A stretch of DNA of 64,000 bases from DATFES01 sp035457725. GTDB lineage: Bacteria; Pseudomonadota; Alphaproteobacteria; CACIAM-22H2. Positions 49,741 to 58,352 of the stretch are shown in pieces. A program made the position numbers and the translations under genes. Position 1 is the stretch's first letter. Each line of letters opens with the position of its first letter. The stretch covers positions 62,001-126,000 of the forward strand of contig DATIBC010000008.1 of the NCBI GenBank assembly GCA_035457725.1. The letters are read 5' to 3'. The notes beneath the pieces are model-generated. The model ran no database searches. It had not been told where the DNA came from and worked only from the letters and a program-made list of their open reading frames with translations.

Positions 49741-50574
49741 ATGAGCCAAGCAATGACCGACTGGCTTTCCGCGCTTGCGGCGTTTCGCGCCGAGGGCCAG
49801 CCTTGCGTCATGGTAACGATCGCCGAGGTCAAGGGCTCGGCGCCGCGCGACAGCGGCACCAAGATGGTCGTGTCGCGCGACCGCCTAGCCGGGTCGGTCG
49901 GCGGCGGCCACCTCGAGCTTAAGGCGATCGAGACCGCGCGCGCGATGCTCGCCGAGCGCTCCGTCTCCGCGCGCATGGAAAGCTTCGGGCTGGGTCCGCA
50001 TCTTGGGCAGTGTTGTGGCGGAAGGGTGGCGCTCCTGTTCGAGCCGTTCAACGTCGAAACGCCAATGACCGTCGCGATATTCGGCTCCGGCCATGTCGGC
50101 AAGGCGCTGGTCCAAATACTTGCCGGCCTGCCGCTTCGCGTGCGCCTAATCGACGCCCGCGCCGAACAGTTTCCCGCCACGCTGCCGGACAACGTGGAAA
50201 GGACGTTGACCGACCACGTGGAGGACGAGGTTCCCGATTTGCCGATAGGCGCCTACTGCCTGGTCATGACGCATAGCCATGACCTCGACCTGGCCGTATG
50301 CGAGCGGCTGATCCGCCGCGGCGATTGCGCATATGTCGGGGTCATCGGTTCGGCCAGCAAATGGCGGCGCTTCGAGGCCCGCTTGCTTGCCAAGGGTTTG
50401 CCACCCGAAGCGGTCGCCGCCGTGCGCTGTCCGATCGGCATTGACGGCATCGAAGGCAAACACCCGCATGAGATCGCCGTCGCCGTCGCCGCTGAGCTGC
50501 TCCTGCGCCGCGACGCGATGCGGCATGCCGCGGCGTCCGCTGGAGCCGGGAAAAAGGCGCTGGGCCCCGCTTGA
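49741..50574 (+). CDS. xdhC: Xanthine dehydrogenase accessory protein XdhC
   Basis: A 277-residue molybdenum-cofactor insertion/sulfuration chaperone. The N-terminal XdhC/CoxI domain has MVTIAEVKGSAPRDSGTKMV, VVSRDRLAGSVGGGHLELKA and GPHLGQCCGGRVALLFEPF; the C-terminal Rossmann domain starts VAIFGSGHVGKALVQILAGL and has YVGVIGSASKWRRFEARLLA and CPIGIDGIEGKHPHEIAVAV. The structural genes xdhA and xdhB are not nearby, though a different molybdopterin oxidoreductase is encoded 6 kb to the right. The stop is overlapped by the start of the next gene (TTGA). Confidence 0.93.
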   Translation: MSQAMTDWLSALAAFRAEGQPCVMVTIAEVKGSAPRDSGTKMVVSRDRLAGSVGGGHLELKAIETARAMLAERSVSARMESFGLGPHLGQCCGGRVALLFEPFNVETPMTVAIFGSGHVGKALVQILAGLPLRVRLIDARAEQFPATLPDNVERTLTDHVEDEVPDLPIGAYCLVMTHSHDLDLAVCERLIRRGDCAYVGVIGSASKWRRFEARLLAKGLPPEAVAAVRCPIGIDGIEGKHPHEIAVAVAAELLLRRDAMRHAAASAGAGKKALGPA

Positions 50575-51611
50575 CCGCCACGGCGTCCCTGGCGCTCCTG
50601 CTCGCGGCGGTCGCCCTCCTAGCCGCAGGGCTCACTTGGCTCGTCGTGCGCAAACGAGCTTTTGTCGATATTCCGAACGATCGATCATCGCACGCGACGC
50701 CCACGCCACGCGGCGGCGGCATCGGCATCGTCGCCGCGGCGGGCCTTGGCGCCTGCGTTTGGCTCCTCATGCCGCTTGGCTCGGACATTGCGCCGTCGGC
50801 GCTGGCCGGCCTGTTCGCCGGTGCGATCATAGTGGCGGCCGCCGGTCTCATCGATGACATGCGGCGCGTCTCGGCAGTGTTCAAGTTCGCCGGTCAGGCG
50901 GCTGCCTCGGCCATCGCCGTCGCACTCGGCGTGTCGTTCGAACGCGCCTACCTGCCTGGGTTCGGGACGGTCGCTCTCGGCGTCCTCGGTCCGATCGCGA
51001 CGTTCCTTTGGCTGGTCGCCATGACCAACGCCTACAATTTCATGGACGGGCTCGACGGGATCGCCGGCGGCGTCGCCATCATCGCGGCCGCATTCCTCGC
51101 CGCGGTCGCCATCGCGGTCGCCGCGGGAACCGTTGCCGGCCTAGCGGCGATTTTAGCCGCCGCATCGCTAGGCTTCCTCGTCTTCAATCTGCCCCCCGCC
51201 CGCGTGTTCATGGGCGATGTCGGCTCGCAATTCCTTGGTTTCGCCTTCGCGGCGCTGGCCGTTTTTCTCGCGCGATCCGACGCGAGCGGCGGGCTCGTGT
51301 ATGCAGTGCCGATTCTGCTAATCCACTTCATATTCGACACGGCATTCACGTTTTTCCGCCGATTGGCCGGCGGCGAGAATGTCGTGAGCGCCCATCGCAG
51401 CCATCTCTATCAGCGACTCAATCGGAGCGGCCTCGGCCATGGACGCGTCGCGGCGACGCTATGCGGATTCACCGCGATGCAAGGTCTCGTCGCCCTTTGG
51501 GCGGCGAACCGGCCGGCCTCGTCGTGGCCGCTTGCTTTACTTGCGGTGCTGGCAATCCAAGCGGGTTACGCGACTTGGGTGGCGCGGCGCGCAGGTGGCG
51601 GCGCGGGCTAA
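50571..51611 (+). CDS. MraY/WecA-type undecaprenyl-phosphate sugar-1-phosphate transferase (glycosyltransferase 4 family)
   Basis: A 346-residue polytopic membrane enzyme that loads a sugar-1-phosphate on undecaprenyl phosphate to start a cell-surface polysaccharide. Active-site motifs: HATPTPRGGGIGIV near the N-terminus, AAAGLIDDMRRVSAVFKFAG with the Asp-Asp pair, TNAYNFMDGLDGIAGGVAII, RVFMGDVGSQFLGF and VVSAHRSHLYQRLNRSGLGH. The HRSHLYQR loop is the WecA/WbpL-type. TTG at 50571 overlaps the xdhC stop (TTGA), which implies translational coupling with an unrelated function. No other polysaccharide gene is adjacent. Convergent overlap of four bases with the sensor kinase gene. Confidence 0.9.
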   Translation: MTATASLALLLAAVALLAAGLTWLVVRKRAFVDIPNDRSSHATPTPRGGGIGIVAAAGLGACVWLLMPLGSDIAPSALAGLFAGAIIVAAAGLIDDMRRVSAVFKFAGQAAASAIAVALGVSFERAYLPGFGTVALGVLGPIATFLWLVAMTNAYNFMDGLDGIAGGVAIIAAAFLAAVAIAVAAGTVAGLAAILAAASLGFLVFNLPPARVFMGDVGSQFLGFAFAALAVFLARSDASGGLVYAVPILLIHFIFDTAFTFFRRLAGGENVVSAHRSHLYQRLNRSGLGHGRVAATLCGFTAMQGLVALWAANRPASSWPLALLAVLAIQAGYATWVARRAGGGAG

Positions 51612-53263
51612 ACCGGATCGACGGTACGCGGGCCGCCAGCGAGGCGGAAGAAGACCGTGAAGCGGCTGCCTTTGCCCACCGCACTCTCGACTTGCACGTC
51701 CCCGCCCATCAGTCGCGCAAGCTGGCGCGAGATCGGCAGACCGAGGCCGGCGCCGTCGTGCGGCCGCGTGTACGATTCCTCGTGCACCTGATAGAACGGC
51801 TCGAAGATCGCTTCCTGGTACTCGGGCTTGATGCCGGGTCCGCTATCGGCGATGGCGACCTCGGCGAACTCGTCGTTGCGACGTACCGCCGACACCTTGA
51901 TCAGGCCGTCGGCGGGAGTGAACTTGACGGCATTTGCGAGCAGGTTGACCAACACCTGCGTCGCGCGCGTCAGGTCGACGTTCACTTTGCACTGGGCGCG
52001 CTCGAAATCGGCGTCGAGGCGGACATTTTTTGCCGCGGCCTGATTGGTCACCAGAGCGATTGATTGGCGGAGCAATTCGTCGAGCCGGACGGCCTCGACG
52101 TCGATCTTGAGCGCGCGACTCTCGATGCGCGAAACATCGAGCACATCGTTGATAATGTGGAGGAGGTGCTGCCCCGCCTTGAGGATGTAGCCGGCGTATT
52201 CCACGTAGCGTTTGGAATCGGCGCCGAACGACTGACGCTGCATGATGTCGGCGAATCCAATGATGGCGTTGAGCGGGGTGCGCAGCTCGTGACTCATGTT
52301 GGCTAGGAACTCGCCCTTGGCGCGCGCGGCCACCTGCGCGCGCTCCAACGCCATGTCGAGGTCCAGGTTCTTTCGGTTGAGCTCCGCCAACGCCGCTTCG
52401 AGTCTAGCGCGGGATTCTCGTGAAGCGCGCTCGGCCGCAAATTGCTCCGTCATGTCGGTTCCGCTGCCGCGAAATCCCGAAAACCGACCGTTGCGCAGAT
52501 GGAAAAACGGGACGCCGCTAAGATGGTGCCGGCGGGCGCGCCCTTCGCGATCGACGATATCGAACGCCCGGCCGCGAAACGGCGCATGGTGCGCGAGCGC
52601 CGCCTCGACCGTCTCCCCCGCCTTCGCATCGGGCGGGTTGGCGCCCAAGGACACCAAGAGCTTTCCCACCAGCATCGCCGGCGCCTGGCCGATAAGATCG
52701 GTGACGCGATCGGAGATGAAGGTCAGTCGCCCCTGGTCGTCGGTTTCCCACACCCAGTCCGACGTCGAGCGCAGGACGTCGTTGAAGCTCTCCTGGGTCA
52801 CGCGGAGCCGATCGACAGCGGTGACCTGCGAGGTGATGTCGTAATACGCACCGCCGATCGCGGCCAGCCGATTGGCAGCGTCGAACACGGGAAAATACTG
52901 GACGCGGTAATGCGCGCCGCCCGATTGCGTCGGAAAGCTGCGTTGCGTGGTCAGGCGCCCGGCGCCCTCCTTCATTTGCCCCAGCAGATCGGCCACGGTT
53001 TCGCGCAGCTCTGCGACATGGGCGTCGATCGCCGCTTGATTGTCGGTCGACAGGTCGAACAAGCGTAGATACGCGTTATTGGCGTATAAAATGTTGCCGT
53101 CGAGGTAGACGATGAATACCGGGGAAAGCTCCTGCAGCACGACCCGCGCCAGCGCCGCCTGGAGATTGGCATCGATCGCCGTCGCCCCAACGCCGGAGAC
53201 GAGCTGGGTCGATTTTTCGACCAGCGAGGGAAGCGGCATGGCGTACGGCTTCTTCCGCGTCAC
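51608..53263 (-). CDS. PAS-domain sensor histidine kinase
   Basis: A 551-residue cytoplasmic (no membrane segments) two-component kinase. Two PAS domains: residues ~40-150 (VFIVYLDGNILYANNAYLRL) and ~155-275 (STSDWVWETDDQGRLTFIS, ending GFRGSGTDMTEQ). A coiled coil (about 275-315) leads to the H-box FLANMSHELRTPLNAIIGFA (His325), N-box QVLVNLLANAVKFTPADG, G1 VAIADSGPGIKPEY, F-box EPFYQV and G2 HDGAGLGLPISRQLARLMGG. No receiver domain and no response-regulator gene adjacent. Its ATG overlaps the DUF2336 stop (ATGA). Confidence 0.93.
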   Translation of the reverse strand: MTRKKPYAMPLPSLVEKSTQLVSGVGATAIDANLQAALARVVLQELSPVFIVYLDGNILYANNAYLRLFDLSTDNQAAIDAHVAELRETVADLLGQMKEGAGRLTTQRSFPTQSGGAHYRVQYFPVFDAANRLAAIGGAYYDITSQVTAVDRLRVTQESFNDVLRSTSDWVWETDDQGRLTFISDRVTDLIGQAPAMLVGKLLVSLGANPPDAKAGETVEAALAHHAPFRGRAFDIVDREGRARRHHLSGVPFFHLRNGRFSGFRGSGTDMTEQFAAERASRESRARLEAALAELNRKNLDLDMALERAQVAARAKGEFLANMSHELRTPLNAIIGFADIMQRQSFGADSKRYVEYAGYILKAGQHLLHIINDVLDVSRIESRALKIDVEAVRLDELLRQSIALVTNQAAAKNVRLDADFERAQCKVNVDLTRATQVLVNLLANAVKFTPADGLIKVSAVRRNDEFAEVAIADSGPGIKPEYQEAIFEPFYQVHEESYTRPHDGAGLGLPISRQLARLMGGDVQVESAVGKGSRFTVFFRLAGGPRTVDPV

Positions 53264-54396
53264 GGCCGTGGGCCTCCGCCGAACGCGGCTACCGCGTCAA
53301 GATACTCGGCGTCGGCCCGCCAGTAGCGCAGCACGGCGCGCGCGCGGACCGGTGATGCGGTGTCGAAGAACTTCGCCGCCTCGCGCATGCTGGCGACGGG
53401 GCCGGCGCCGCCCGCCCCTTGTCGGCTGAGAACGTGGATCCCCGCGAAGGTCGAACGCTCGAAGCCAACCGCGCGACAGGCGATCGCCAACAATTCGTAT
53501 CCGGGATCGAAGACGATGCGGCGCACGGTCCGCATCTCGAGGCGGCACACGCGCGACAATCCGGCGAGGAATAGGATCACTTTTCCTCCCCTCAGGGATT
53601 GCACCAGGAACCGCTCGCCCAGCTCCTGGGCGTCGGCCAGACTCTCGACCAACCGCGCCGCCTTGCGGTCGATCGACGGCTCGGCGCTGTCGTCGATGGC
53701 GGCACGGGTAGACTCGTCGACACAATCATCGATCAACCCGGAATCGACATCGTTCGACTGCAGTATGACATGGCGCAACGCCGCCGCCACCCACCAGAAT
53801 AGACTCCGCGCCAGCTCGAGCGGCAGATCGTATGGGCTAAGCACGGGCTGCTGGAACTTGTCGACGCGCTGCGATTCAGCGACCAGGTACTCGAGCGCGC
53901 GCCGCGACAGCGCTTGATCGGGGCCTTTCAGCAGCTGCTCGACGACGTTTTCGTCACCGCGGTCGGCTATCGCCTCGACGACCTCAGCCGGCAGCGGCCG
54001 TTTGAGCGCCGCCGCGAGGAGATGCTCCTGGCTGCGCCGCTTCAGGATCTCGATGAGATCAGGATCGCGCAGCATCGGCGCGCGAACCAGCACCGAGCGC
54101 GCCAATTCGCGCGTCTCGTCGCCGAGTAAGTCGATTATGGCGGCTGGACGCTCTTCGACGCGTCCGAGCCAAGCGGCGAAATCGCGTCGCAACCGCATCT
54201 CGACGTCGGTCAGCAGCCGATTGAGAATGCCGCCGATAAGTGCGCGCTCGTGCTCGCTGAGCCGTCCCTCGTCCGACAAAAACAGGTCGGCGACGTTGTC
54301 GGCGACGATTCGCCGGCTGCGACGGGCCCGGTCTTGGGCGAGTTCGAGGAGGCGGCGCGTCGCCGCCGCGTCGCCCTCGACTTGGCCGTTGCTCAT
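53260..54396 (-). CDS. DUF2336 protein
   Basis: A 378-residue helical protein with the DUF2336 pattern of armadillo-like repeats: RRLLELAQDRARRSRRIVAD and NVADLFLSDEGRLSEHERAL at the N-terminus, LARSVLVRAPMLRDPDLIEI, and LPAEVVEAIADRGDENVVEQ in the middle. DUF2336 is common in Alphaproteobacteria, often near sensor kinases; no enzyme activity is known to me. It is coupled to the downstream sensor kinase (ATGA at 53260-53263). ATG at 54396 (MSNGQVEGDAAATRR) is chosen; an ATG at 54432 is possible. An AT-rich region upstream probably carries the promoter. Confidence 0.85.
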   Translation of the reverse strand: MSNGQVEGDAAATRRLLELAQDRARRSRRIVADNVADLFLSDEGRLSEHERALIGGILNRLLTDVEMRLRRDFAAWLGRVEERPAAIIDLLGDETRELARSVLVRAPMLRDPDLIEILKRRSQEHLLAAALKRPLPAEVVEAIADRGDENVVEQLLKGPDQALSRRALEYLVAESQRVDKFQQPVLSPYDLPLELARSLFWWVAAALRHVILQSNDVDSGLIDDCVDESTRAAIDDSAEPSIDRKAARLVESLADAQELGERFLVQSLRGGKVILFLAGLSRVCRLEMRTVRRIVFDPGYELLAIACRAVGFERSTFAGIHVLSRQGAGGAGPVASMREAAKFFDTASPVRARAVLRYWRADAEYLDAVAAFGGGPRP

Positions 54397-54660
54397 TCGC
54401 GTAGACCCGTTCCCAACCGCCATCAGCGCCACCGCGCCGGTCGACCGCGGCGCCGATGAGCCCGTGCGATTCCCAAAACTTTAATCAAATTTATCGCAGT
54501 TTGTTGGGAAACGGCGGAGATTCTATAGTTAATTCAGAGACATCTTCCATTAACGTTAAAGTACGCAGCGGTAGAATCTGGCCCGTGCCGAATTCGCCAA
54601 CGACCGCAGGCTCCTCGGCCAAAGCCGGTCATGGTCGCCGTGGCGGATCAGGTTACCGTT
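54397..54660. promoter_or_regulatory. AT-rich promoter region upstream of DUF2336/sensor kinase, with TTAACGTTAA palindrome
   Basis: This 264-base gap holds the most AT-rich stretch of the window (about 54476-54562), in contrast to its GC-rich surroundings. It contains the perfect palindrome TTAACGTTAA at 54550-54559 and other TTAA elements (54531, 54481 regions). TTAA half-sites are part of CtrA recognition, but no TTAA-N7-TTAA full site is present as far as I can see. No gene is apparent. Confidence 0.4.
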
Positions 54661-56070
54661 TCAAAAGGTGCGTGGTTGACCCACCGGATGCGCCTCTTCC
54701 ACCGCCCGAGCAAGCGCTAACACCCCTTCCTCCCCCCAGCGACGGCCGACGATCTGCAGCCCTACCGGTAGGCCATCCGTCGTCAGTCCGCACGGCACCG
54801 AGATCGCCGGCAGGCCTGACAGCGTGACGAGAAAAGTCGGCGCCACCCAATCGATGTAGGTGGCCATCGCCTGGCCGCCGATCGATTGCGGATAGTTCTG
54901 CTCCACGGGAAACGGCGATACCGGCGTGCATGGCGTCACCAGCCGGTCGAAACGCTCGAACAGCGCGCGGAAGCGCTCGAAAACCTGCGCCCGGCCACGT
55001 TCGCCCATCGCCACGTCGCGCGGCGATTGCGCCAGTCCGAGACGGATATTGCCGGCCAGATTGGCGCCCAGCCGGTCGAGCTTGTCGAGTCGGTCGAGAT
55101 GCGCGCCGACCATCAATTGCCCGCGCAGCTGAATGAACGCCGGTCGCGCAAAGGACAGATCGAACTCGACCTCTTCGACGACCGCCCCGGCCGCAGCGAG
55201 ATCGAACGCCGCCTTGCGGCAAACCCGCTCGATCTCGCTGTCGATTCCGATCTTCGCGATGTCGGGGCAATAAGCCACCCGCAGCCCCTCGGCGACGCCC
55301 TGGCGGGCCGCCGCCACGAAATCGCGACCTTCGACCGCCACGACGAGCGGCGACCGGTCGCTCGGACCGGCGATCGTTTGCAGCATCAATGCCGTGTCCT
55401 CGACGTCGCGCGCCATCGGCCCGGCGACCGACAGGCGGCCCCATGGCAGCGCGACTGGGGCACGCGGCACCAACCCAGGCGACGGCCTTAGCCCGACCAC
55501 GCCGCAGAACGCGGCCGGAGTGCGCAACGATCCGCCGAGGTCGCTGCCGTCGGCGAGCGCCACCATACGCGCGGCGAGCGCGGCCGCCCCGCCGCCGGTG
55601 GACCCGCTGGCCGACAGCGCCGGATTCCACGGGTTGCGTGTCGCCCCAAAGATGGCGTTGTAGGTATGCGCACCGGCAGCGAATTCCGGAGTGTTCGTCT
55701 TGCCGACGATGATGGCATCGGCGTGACGCAGGCGCTCGACAATGAGCGCGTCCTCGTCGGGTACATGGTCGGCGTAAAGCGTCGAGCCGAATGTCGTGCG
55801 GATGCCCTTGGTCAACGTGACGTCCTTGATCCCGACCGGGACGCCGGCAAGCGGCCCGACCTTTTCGCCGCCAGCGATGCGTCGGTCGAGCGCGGCGGCG
55901 TTGGCGCGAGCCTGATCGGCGGCTAGAGTGCAGATAGCGTTGATCGTCGGATTGTCGCGCGCGATGACCGCAAGATGCGCCTCCACGACCTCGGATACGG
56001 TGACCTCGCGCCTCCTCACGCGAGCGGCGATCTCGCGGGCCGATAGGCGTGTGATGTTCTCGTCGCTCAC
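54661..56070 (-). CDS. Amidase (amidase signature family)
   Basis: A ~469-residue amidase-signature hydrolase. The Ser-cisSer-Lys triad region is clear: VPVGIKDVTLTKGIRTTFGS with Lys, NPWNPALSASGSTGGGAAAL with the cis-Ser, and ALADGSDLGGSLRTPAAFCG with the nucleophile Ser; PVGLQIVGRRWGEEGVLALA is typical of the C-terminus. GTG at 56070 (SDENITRLSAREIA) is preferred since GGAGGA lies nine bases upstream; an ATG at 56088 lacks a ribosome binding site. It resembles AtzE/GatA-like amidases but no gatB or gatC is adjacent, so a catabolic amidase is likely. Divergent from the molybdopterin oxidoreductase gene. A second 491-codon open frame on the same strand here is its shadow. Confidence 0.9.
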   Translation of the reverse strand: MSDENITRLSAREIAARVRRREVTVSEVVEAHLAVIARDNPTINAICTLAADQARANAAALDRRIAGGEKVGPLAGVPVGIKDVTLTKGIRTTFGSTLYADHVPDEDALIVERLRHADAIIVGKTNTPEFAAGAHTYNAIFGATRNPWNPALSASGSTGGGAAALAARMVALADGSDLGGSLRTPAAFCGVVGLRPSPGLVPRAPVALPWGRLSVAGPMARDVEDTALMLQTIAGPSDRSPLVVAVEGRDFVAAARQGVAEGLRVAYCPDIAKIGIDSEIERVCRKAAFDLAAAGAVVEEVEFDLSFARPAFIQLRGQLMVGAHLDRLDKLDRLGANLAGNIRLGLAQSPRDVAMGERGRAQVFERFRALFERFDRLVTPCTPVSPFPVEQNYPQSIGGQAMATYIDWVAPTFLVTLSGLPAISVPCGLTTDGLPVGLQIVGRRWGEEGVLALARAVEEAHPVGQPRTF

Positions 56071-56207
56071 TTGACGCGTTTCCTCCATGGCTGACCGGGG
56101 ACAAATCGAAGGCCCGGGAGATTGCCACACCGAAATCGCGCTGTCTTGCCGAGGATAGGTCGTGGCACTAATCTCTCCGCCGATCCCTTTGCGCGCGTGA
56201 GGATTGC

Positions 56208-58352
56208 GTGCCGGACTCCTCGTTTCCTTCCACCCGACCGCGCGACCGCAGGCGCCGCGGCGAATATTTCGCCTCGACGTGTCCGCACGACTGTCCTAGT
56301 ACCTGTGCGCTCGAGGTCGAGCGGCTCGACGCTCGTACAATCGGCGCCGTGCGCGGCGCCGAGGACAACAGCTACACCGCGGGCGTGATTTGCGCCAAGG
56401 TCACGCGATACGCCGAGCGGATCCACCATCCTGATCGGCTCGCTAGGCCGCTGAAGCGAAAAGGCGCCAAGGGTTCCGGCGAGTTCGTCGAAATCTCCTG
56501 GGACGACGTGCTCGACGAGGTCGCCGAGGCGTTGCTGCGCGCCGAGCAGCGCTACGATTCAACCGCCGTTTGGCCGCTGTACTACGCCGGCACGATGGGG
56601 CTCGTGCAGCGCGACGGCATAAACCGCCTACGCCATGTCAAGCGCTATTCTGGCATCAAGCTGACGATCTGCACTTCGATCGTCGACGCCGGGTGGAACG
56701 CCGGCATCGGAGCGAAGACCGGGGTCGATTCGCGCGAGATGGCCGATAGCGACCTTATCGTCAGTTGGGGCGGCAACCCGGTGTCGACGCAGGTCAACGT
56801 GATGACGCACGTCGCCCGAGCACGCAAGTCGCGCGGCGCCAAGCTCGTGGTCGTCGACCCCTACCGTACTGGTACGGCGCGACAGGCCGACATCCACCTG
56901 ATGCTGCGCCCGGGCACCGACGGGGCGCTCGCCTGCGCCGTGATGCACGTCTTGTTCAAGGAGGGCTACGCCGATCGCGCGTACATGGCGAAATACGCCG
57001 ACGCGCCGGCCGAGCTCGAGGCGCATCTCGCCAGCCGCACGCCCGAGTGGGGCTCGGCGATCACTGGTCTTACGGTCGATGAGATCGTTGAATTCGCGCG
57101 TCTCTATGGCCGCACCAAGCGCGCATACATTCGCCTCGGTTATGGTTTCGGCCGCTCGCGCAACGGCGCGGCCAACGTCCATGCAGTGACCTGCCTGCCC
57201 ACCGTTACCGGCGCTTGGCAATACAAGGGCGGCGGTGCGCTTTATTCGTTCAGCGCGGTCTATCATTGGGACAAGACGCTGATCGAAGGGCTCGACGCCC
57301 GCGATCGGGCGATCCGCGCACTCGATATGTCGCGGGTCGGCTCGGTGCTGCTCGGCGACCGCGACGAGATCCAGGGCGGTCCGCCTGTCGCCGCAATGCT
57401 GATCCAGAACATGAATCCGGCGGTGGTCTGCCCCGATTCGAACCGCGTCCGCCGCGGCATGTTGCGCGACGATTTGTTCGTCTGCGTGCACGAACAGTTC
57501 ATGACCGATACGGCGCGCCTTGCCGACATCGTCCTACCGGCCACGATGTTTCTCGAGCACGACGATCTGTATCAGGCGGGCGGGCACACCCACATCCAGC
57601 TCGGCCCGAAGATCGTCGAACCGTTCGCCGAGGCGCGTTCGAACCACGACGTCATTTGCGCGCTGGCCAAGCGGCTCGGCGCGCAGCACCGTGGATTCGA
57701 GATGACGGCGCGCGAAATCGCCGACTGGACTTTGACCGCCTCCGGCTGGCCGAAATTCGATGAAGTGGGTGCGCGGCGTTGGGTCGATGTCGCCGGCGAT
57801 TTCGAGACGATGCACTTTCTCAACGGTTTCCCGCACGCCGACGGCCGCTTTCGATTCATGCCCGATTGGCGAGCCATGGGCCCGTTCGGCCATCGCCTGC
57901 CGCGGCTGCCCGATCACGTTCCGATCATCGATGAGGTTGACGGCGAACATCCTTTCCGACTCGTCGCCGCTCCGGCCCGTCAATTCCTCAACACCACGTT
58001 CACCGAAACGCCGACATCGCGCAAACGCGAGGTGCGGCCGAGCGCGCTCGTTCATCCGGCGGATGCCAAGCGTCTGGGAATCGCCGACGGATCGCTCGTC
58101 GAGCTCGGCAATCGCCGTGGCGTGATCCGAGTCCACGCCCGCGTTTTCGATGGGCTGCAACCCGGTGTGCTCGTCGTCGAAAGCATCTGGCCCAATCGCG
58201 ATTTCACCGGCGGCATGGGCGTCAATGCGCTGACCGGCGACGATCCCGCGCCGCCCGCCGGCGGCGCGGTGTTCCACGACACGGCGGTGTGGATCCGCCC
58301 GACGGCGGTCAGTCGGAGCGTCCGACGGCAGGAACCGGTGCGCGTCGGCTGA
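56208..58352 (+). CDS. Molybdopterin-dependent oxidoreductase with one 4Fe-4S cluster
   Basis: A 714-residue DMSO-reductase-family enzyme. The N-terminal cluster motif is STCPHDCPSTCALEVERLDA (Cys-x3-Cys-x3-Cys, fourth Cys in AGVICAKVTRYAERIHHPDR). Molybdopterin segments include LVQRDGINRLRHVKRYSGIK, DLIVSWGGNPVSTQVNVMTH, VVVDPYRTGTARQADIHLML and the aspartate-decarboxylase-like C-terminal domain (ALVHPADAKRLGIADGSLVE, WPNRDFTGGMGVNALTGD). There is no Tat signal, so it is probably cytoplasmic; substrate unknown. The start is GTG at 56208, with GAGGATTGC upstream. Its last 44 bases overlap the convergent TRAP permease gene. Confidence 0.9.
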   Translation: MPDSSFPSTRPRDRRRRGEYFASTCPHDCPSTCALEVERLDARTIGAVRGAEDNSYTAGVICAKVTRYAERIHHPDRLARPLKRKGAKGSGEFVEISWDDVLDEVAEALLRAEQRYDSTAVWPLYYAGTMGLVQRDGINRLRHVKRYSGIKLTICTSIVDAGWNAGIGAKTGVDSREMADSDLIVSWGGNPVSTQVNVMTHVARARKSRGAKLVVVDPYRTGTARQADIHLMLRPGTDGALACAVMHVLFKEGYADRAYMAKYADAPAELEAHLASRTPEWGSAITGLTVDEIVEFARLYGRTKRAYIRLGYGFGRSRNGAANVHAVTCLPTVTGAWQYKGGGALYSFSAVYHWDKTLIEGLDARDRAIRALDMSRVGSVLLGDRDEIQGGPPVAAMLIQNMNPAVVCPDSNRVRRGMLRDDLFVCVHEQFMTDTARLADIVLPATMFLEHDDLYQAGGHTHIQLGPKIVEPFAEARSNHDVICALAKRLGAQHRGFEMTAREIADWTLTASGWPKFDEVGARRWVDVAGDFETMHFLNGFPHADGRFRFMPDWRAMGPFGHRLPRLPDHVPIIDEVDGEHPFRLVAAPARQFLNTTFTETPTSRKREVRPSALVHPADAKRLGIADGSLVELGNRRGVIRVHARVFDGLQPGVLVVESIWPNRDFTGGMGVNALTGDDPAPPAGGAVFHDTAVWIRPTAVSRSVRRQEPVRVG

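Noticed and set aside
54653..56128. A 491-codon open frame on the minus strand almost coextensive with the amidase
   Set aside because: Its translation is arginine/glycine-rich without family motifs; the neighbouring frame encodes a clear amidase with Lys-Ser-Ser signature. It is a shadow of high GC coding sequence.
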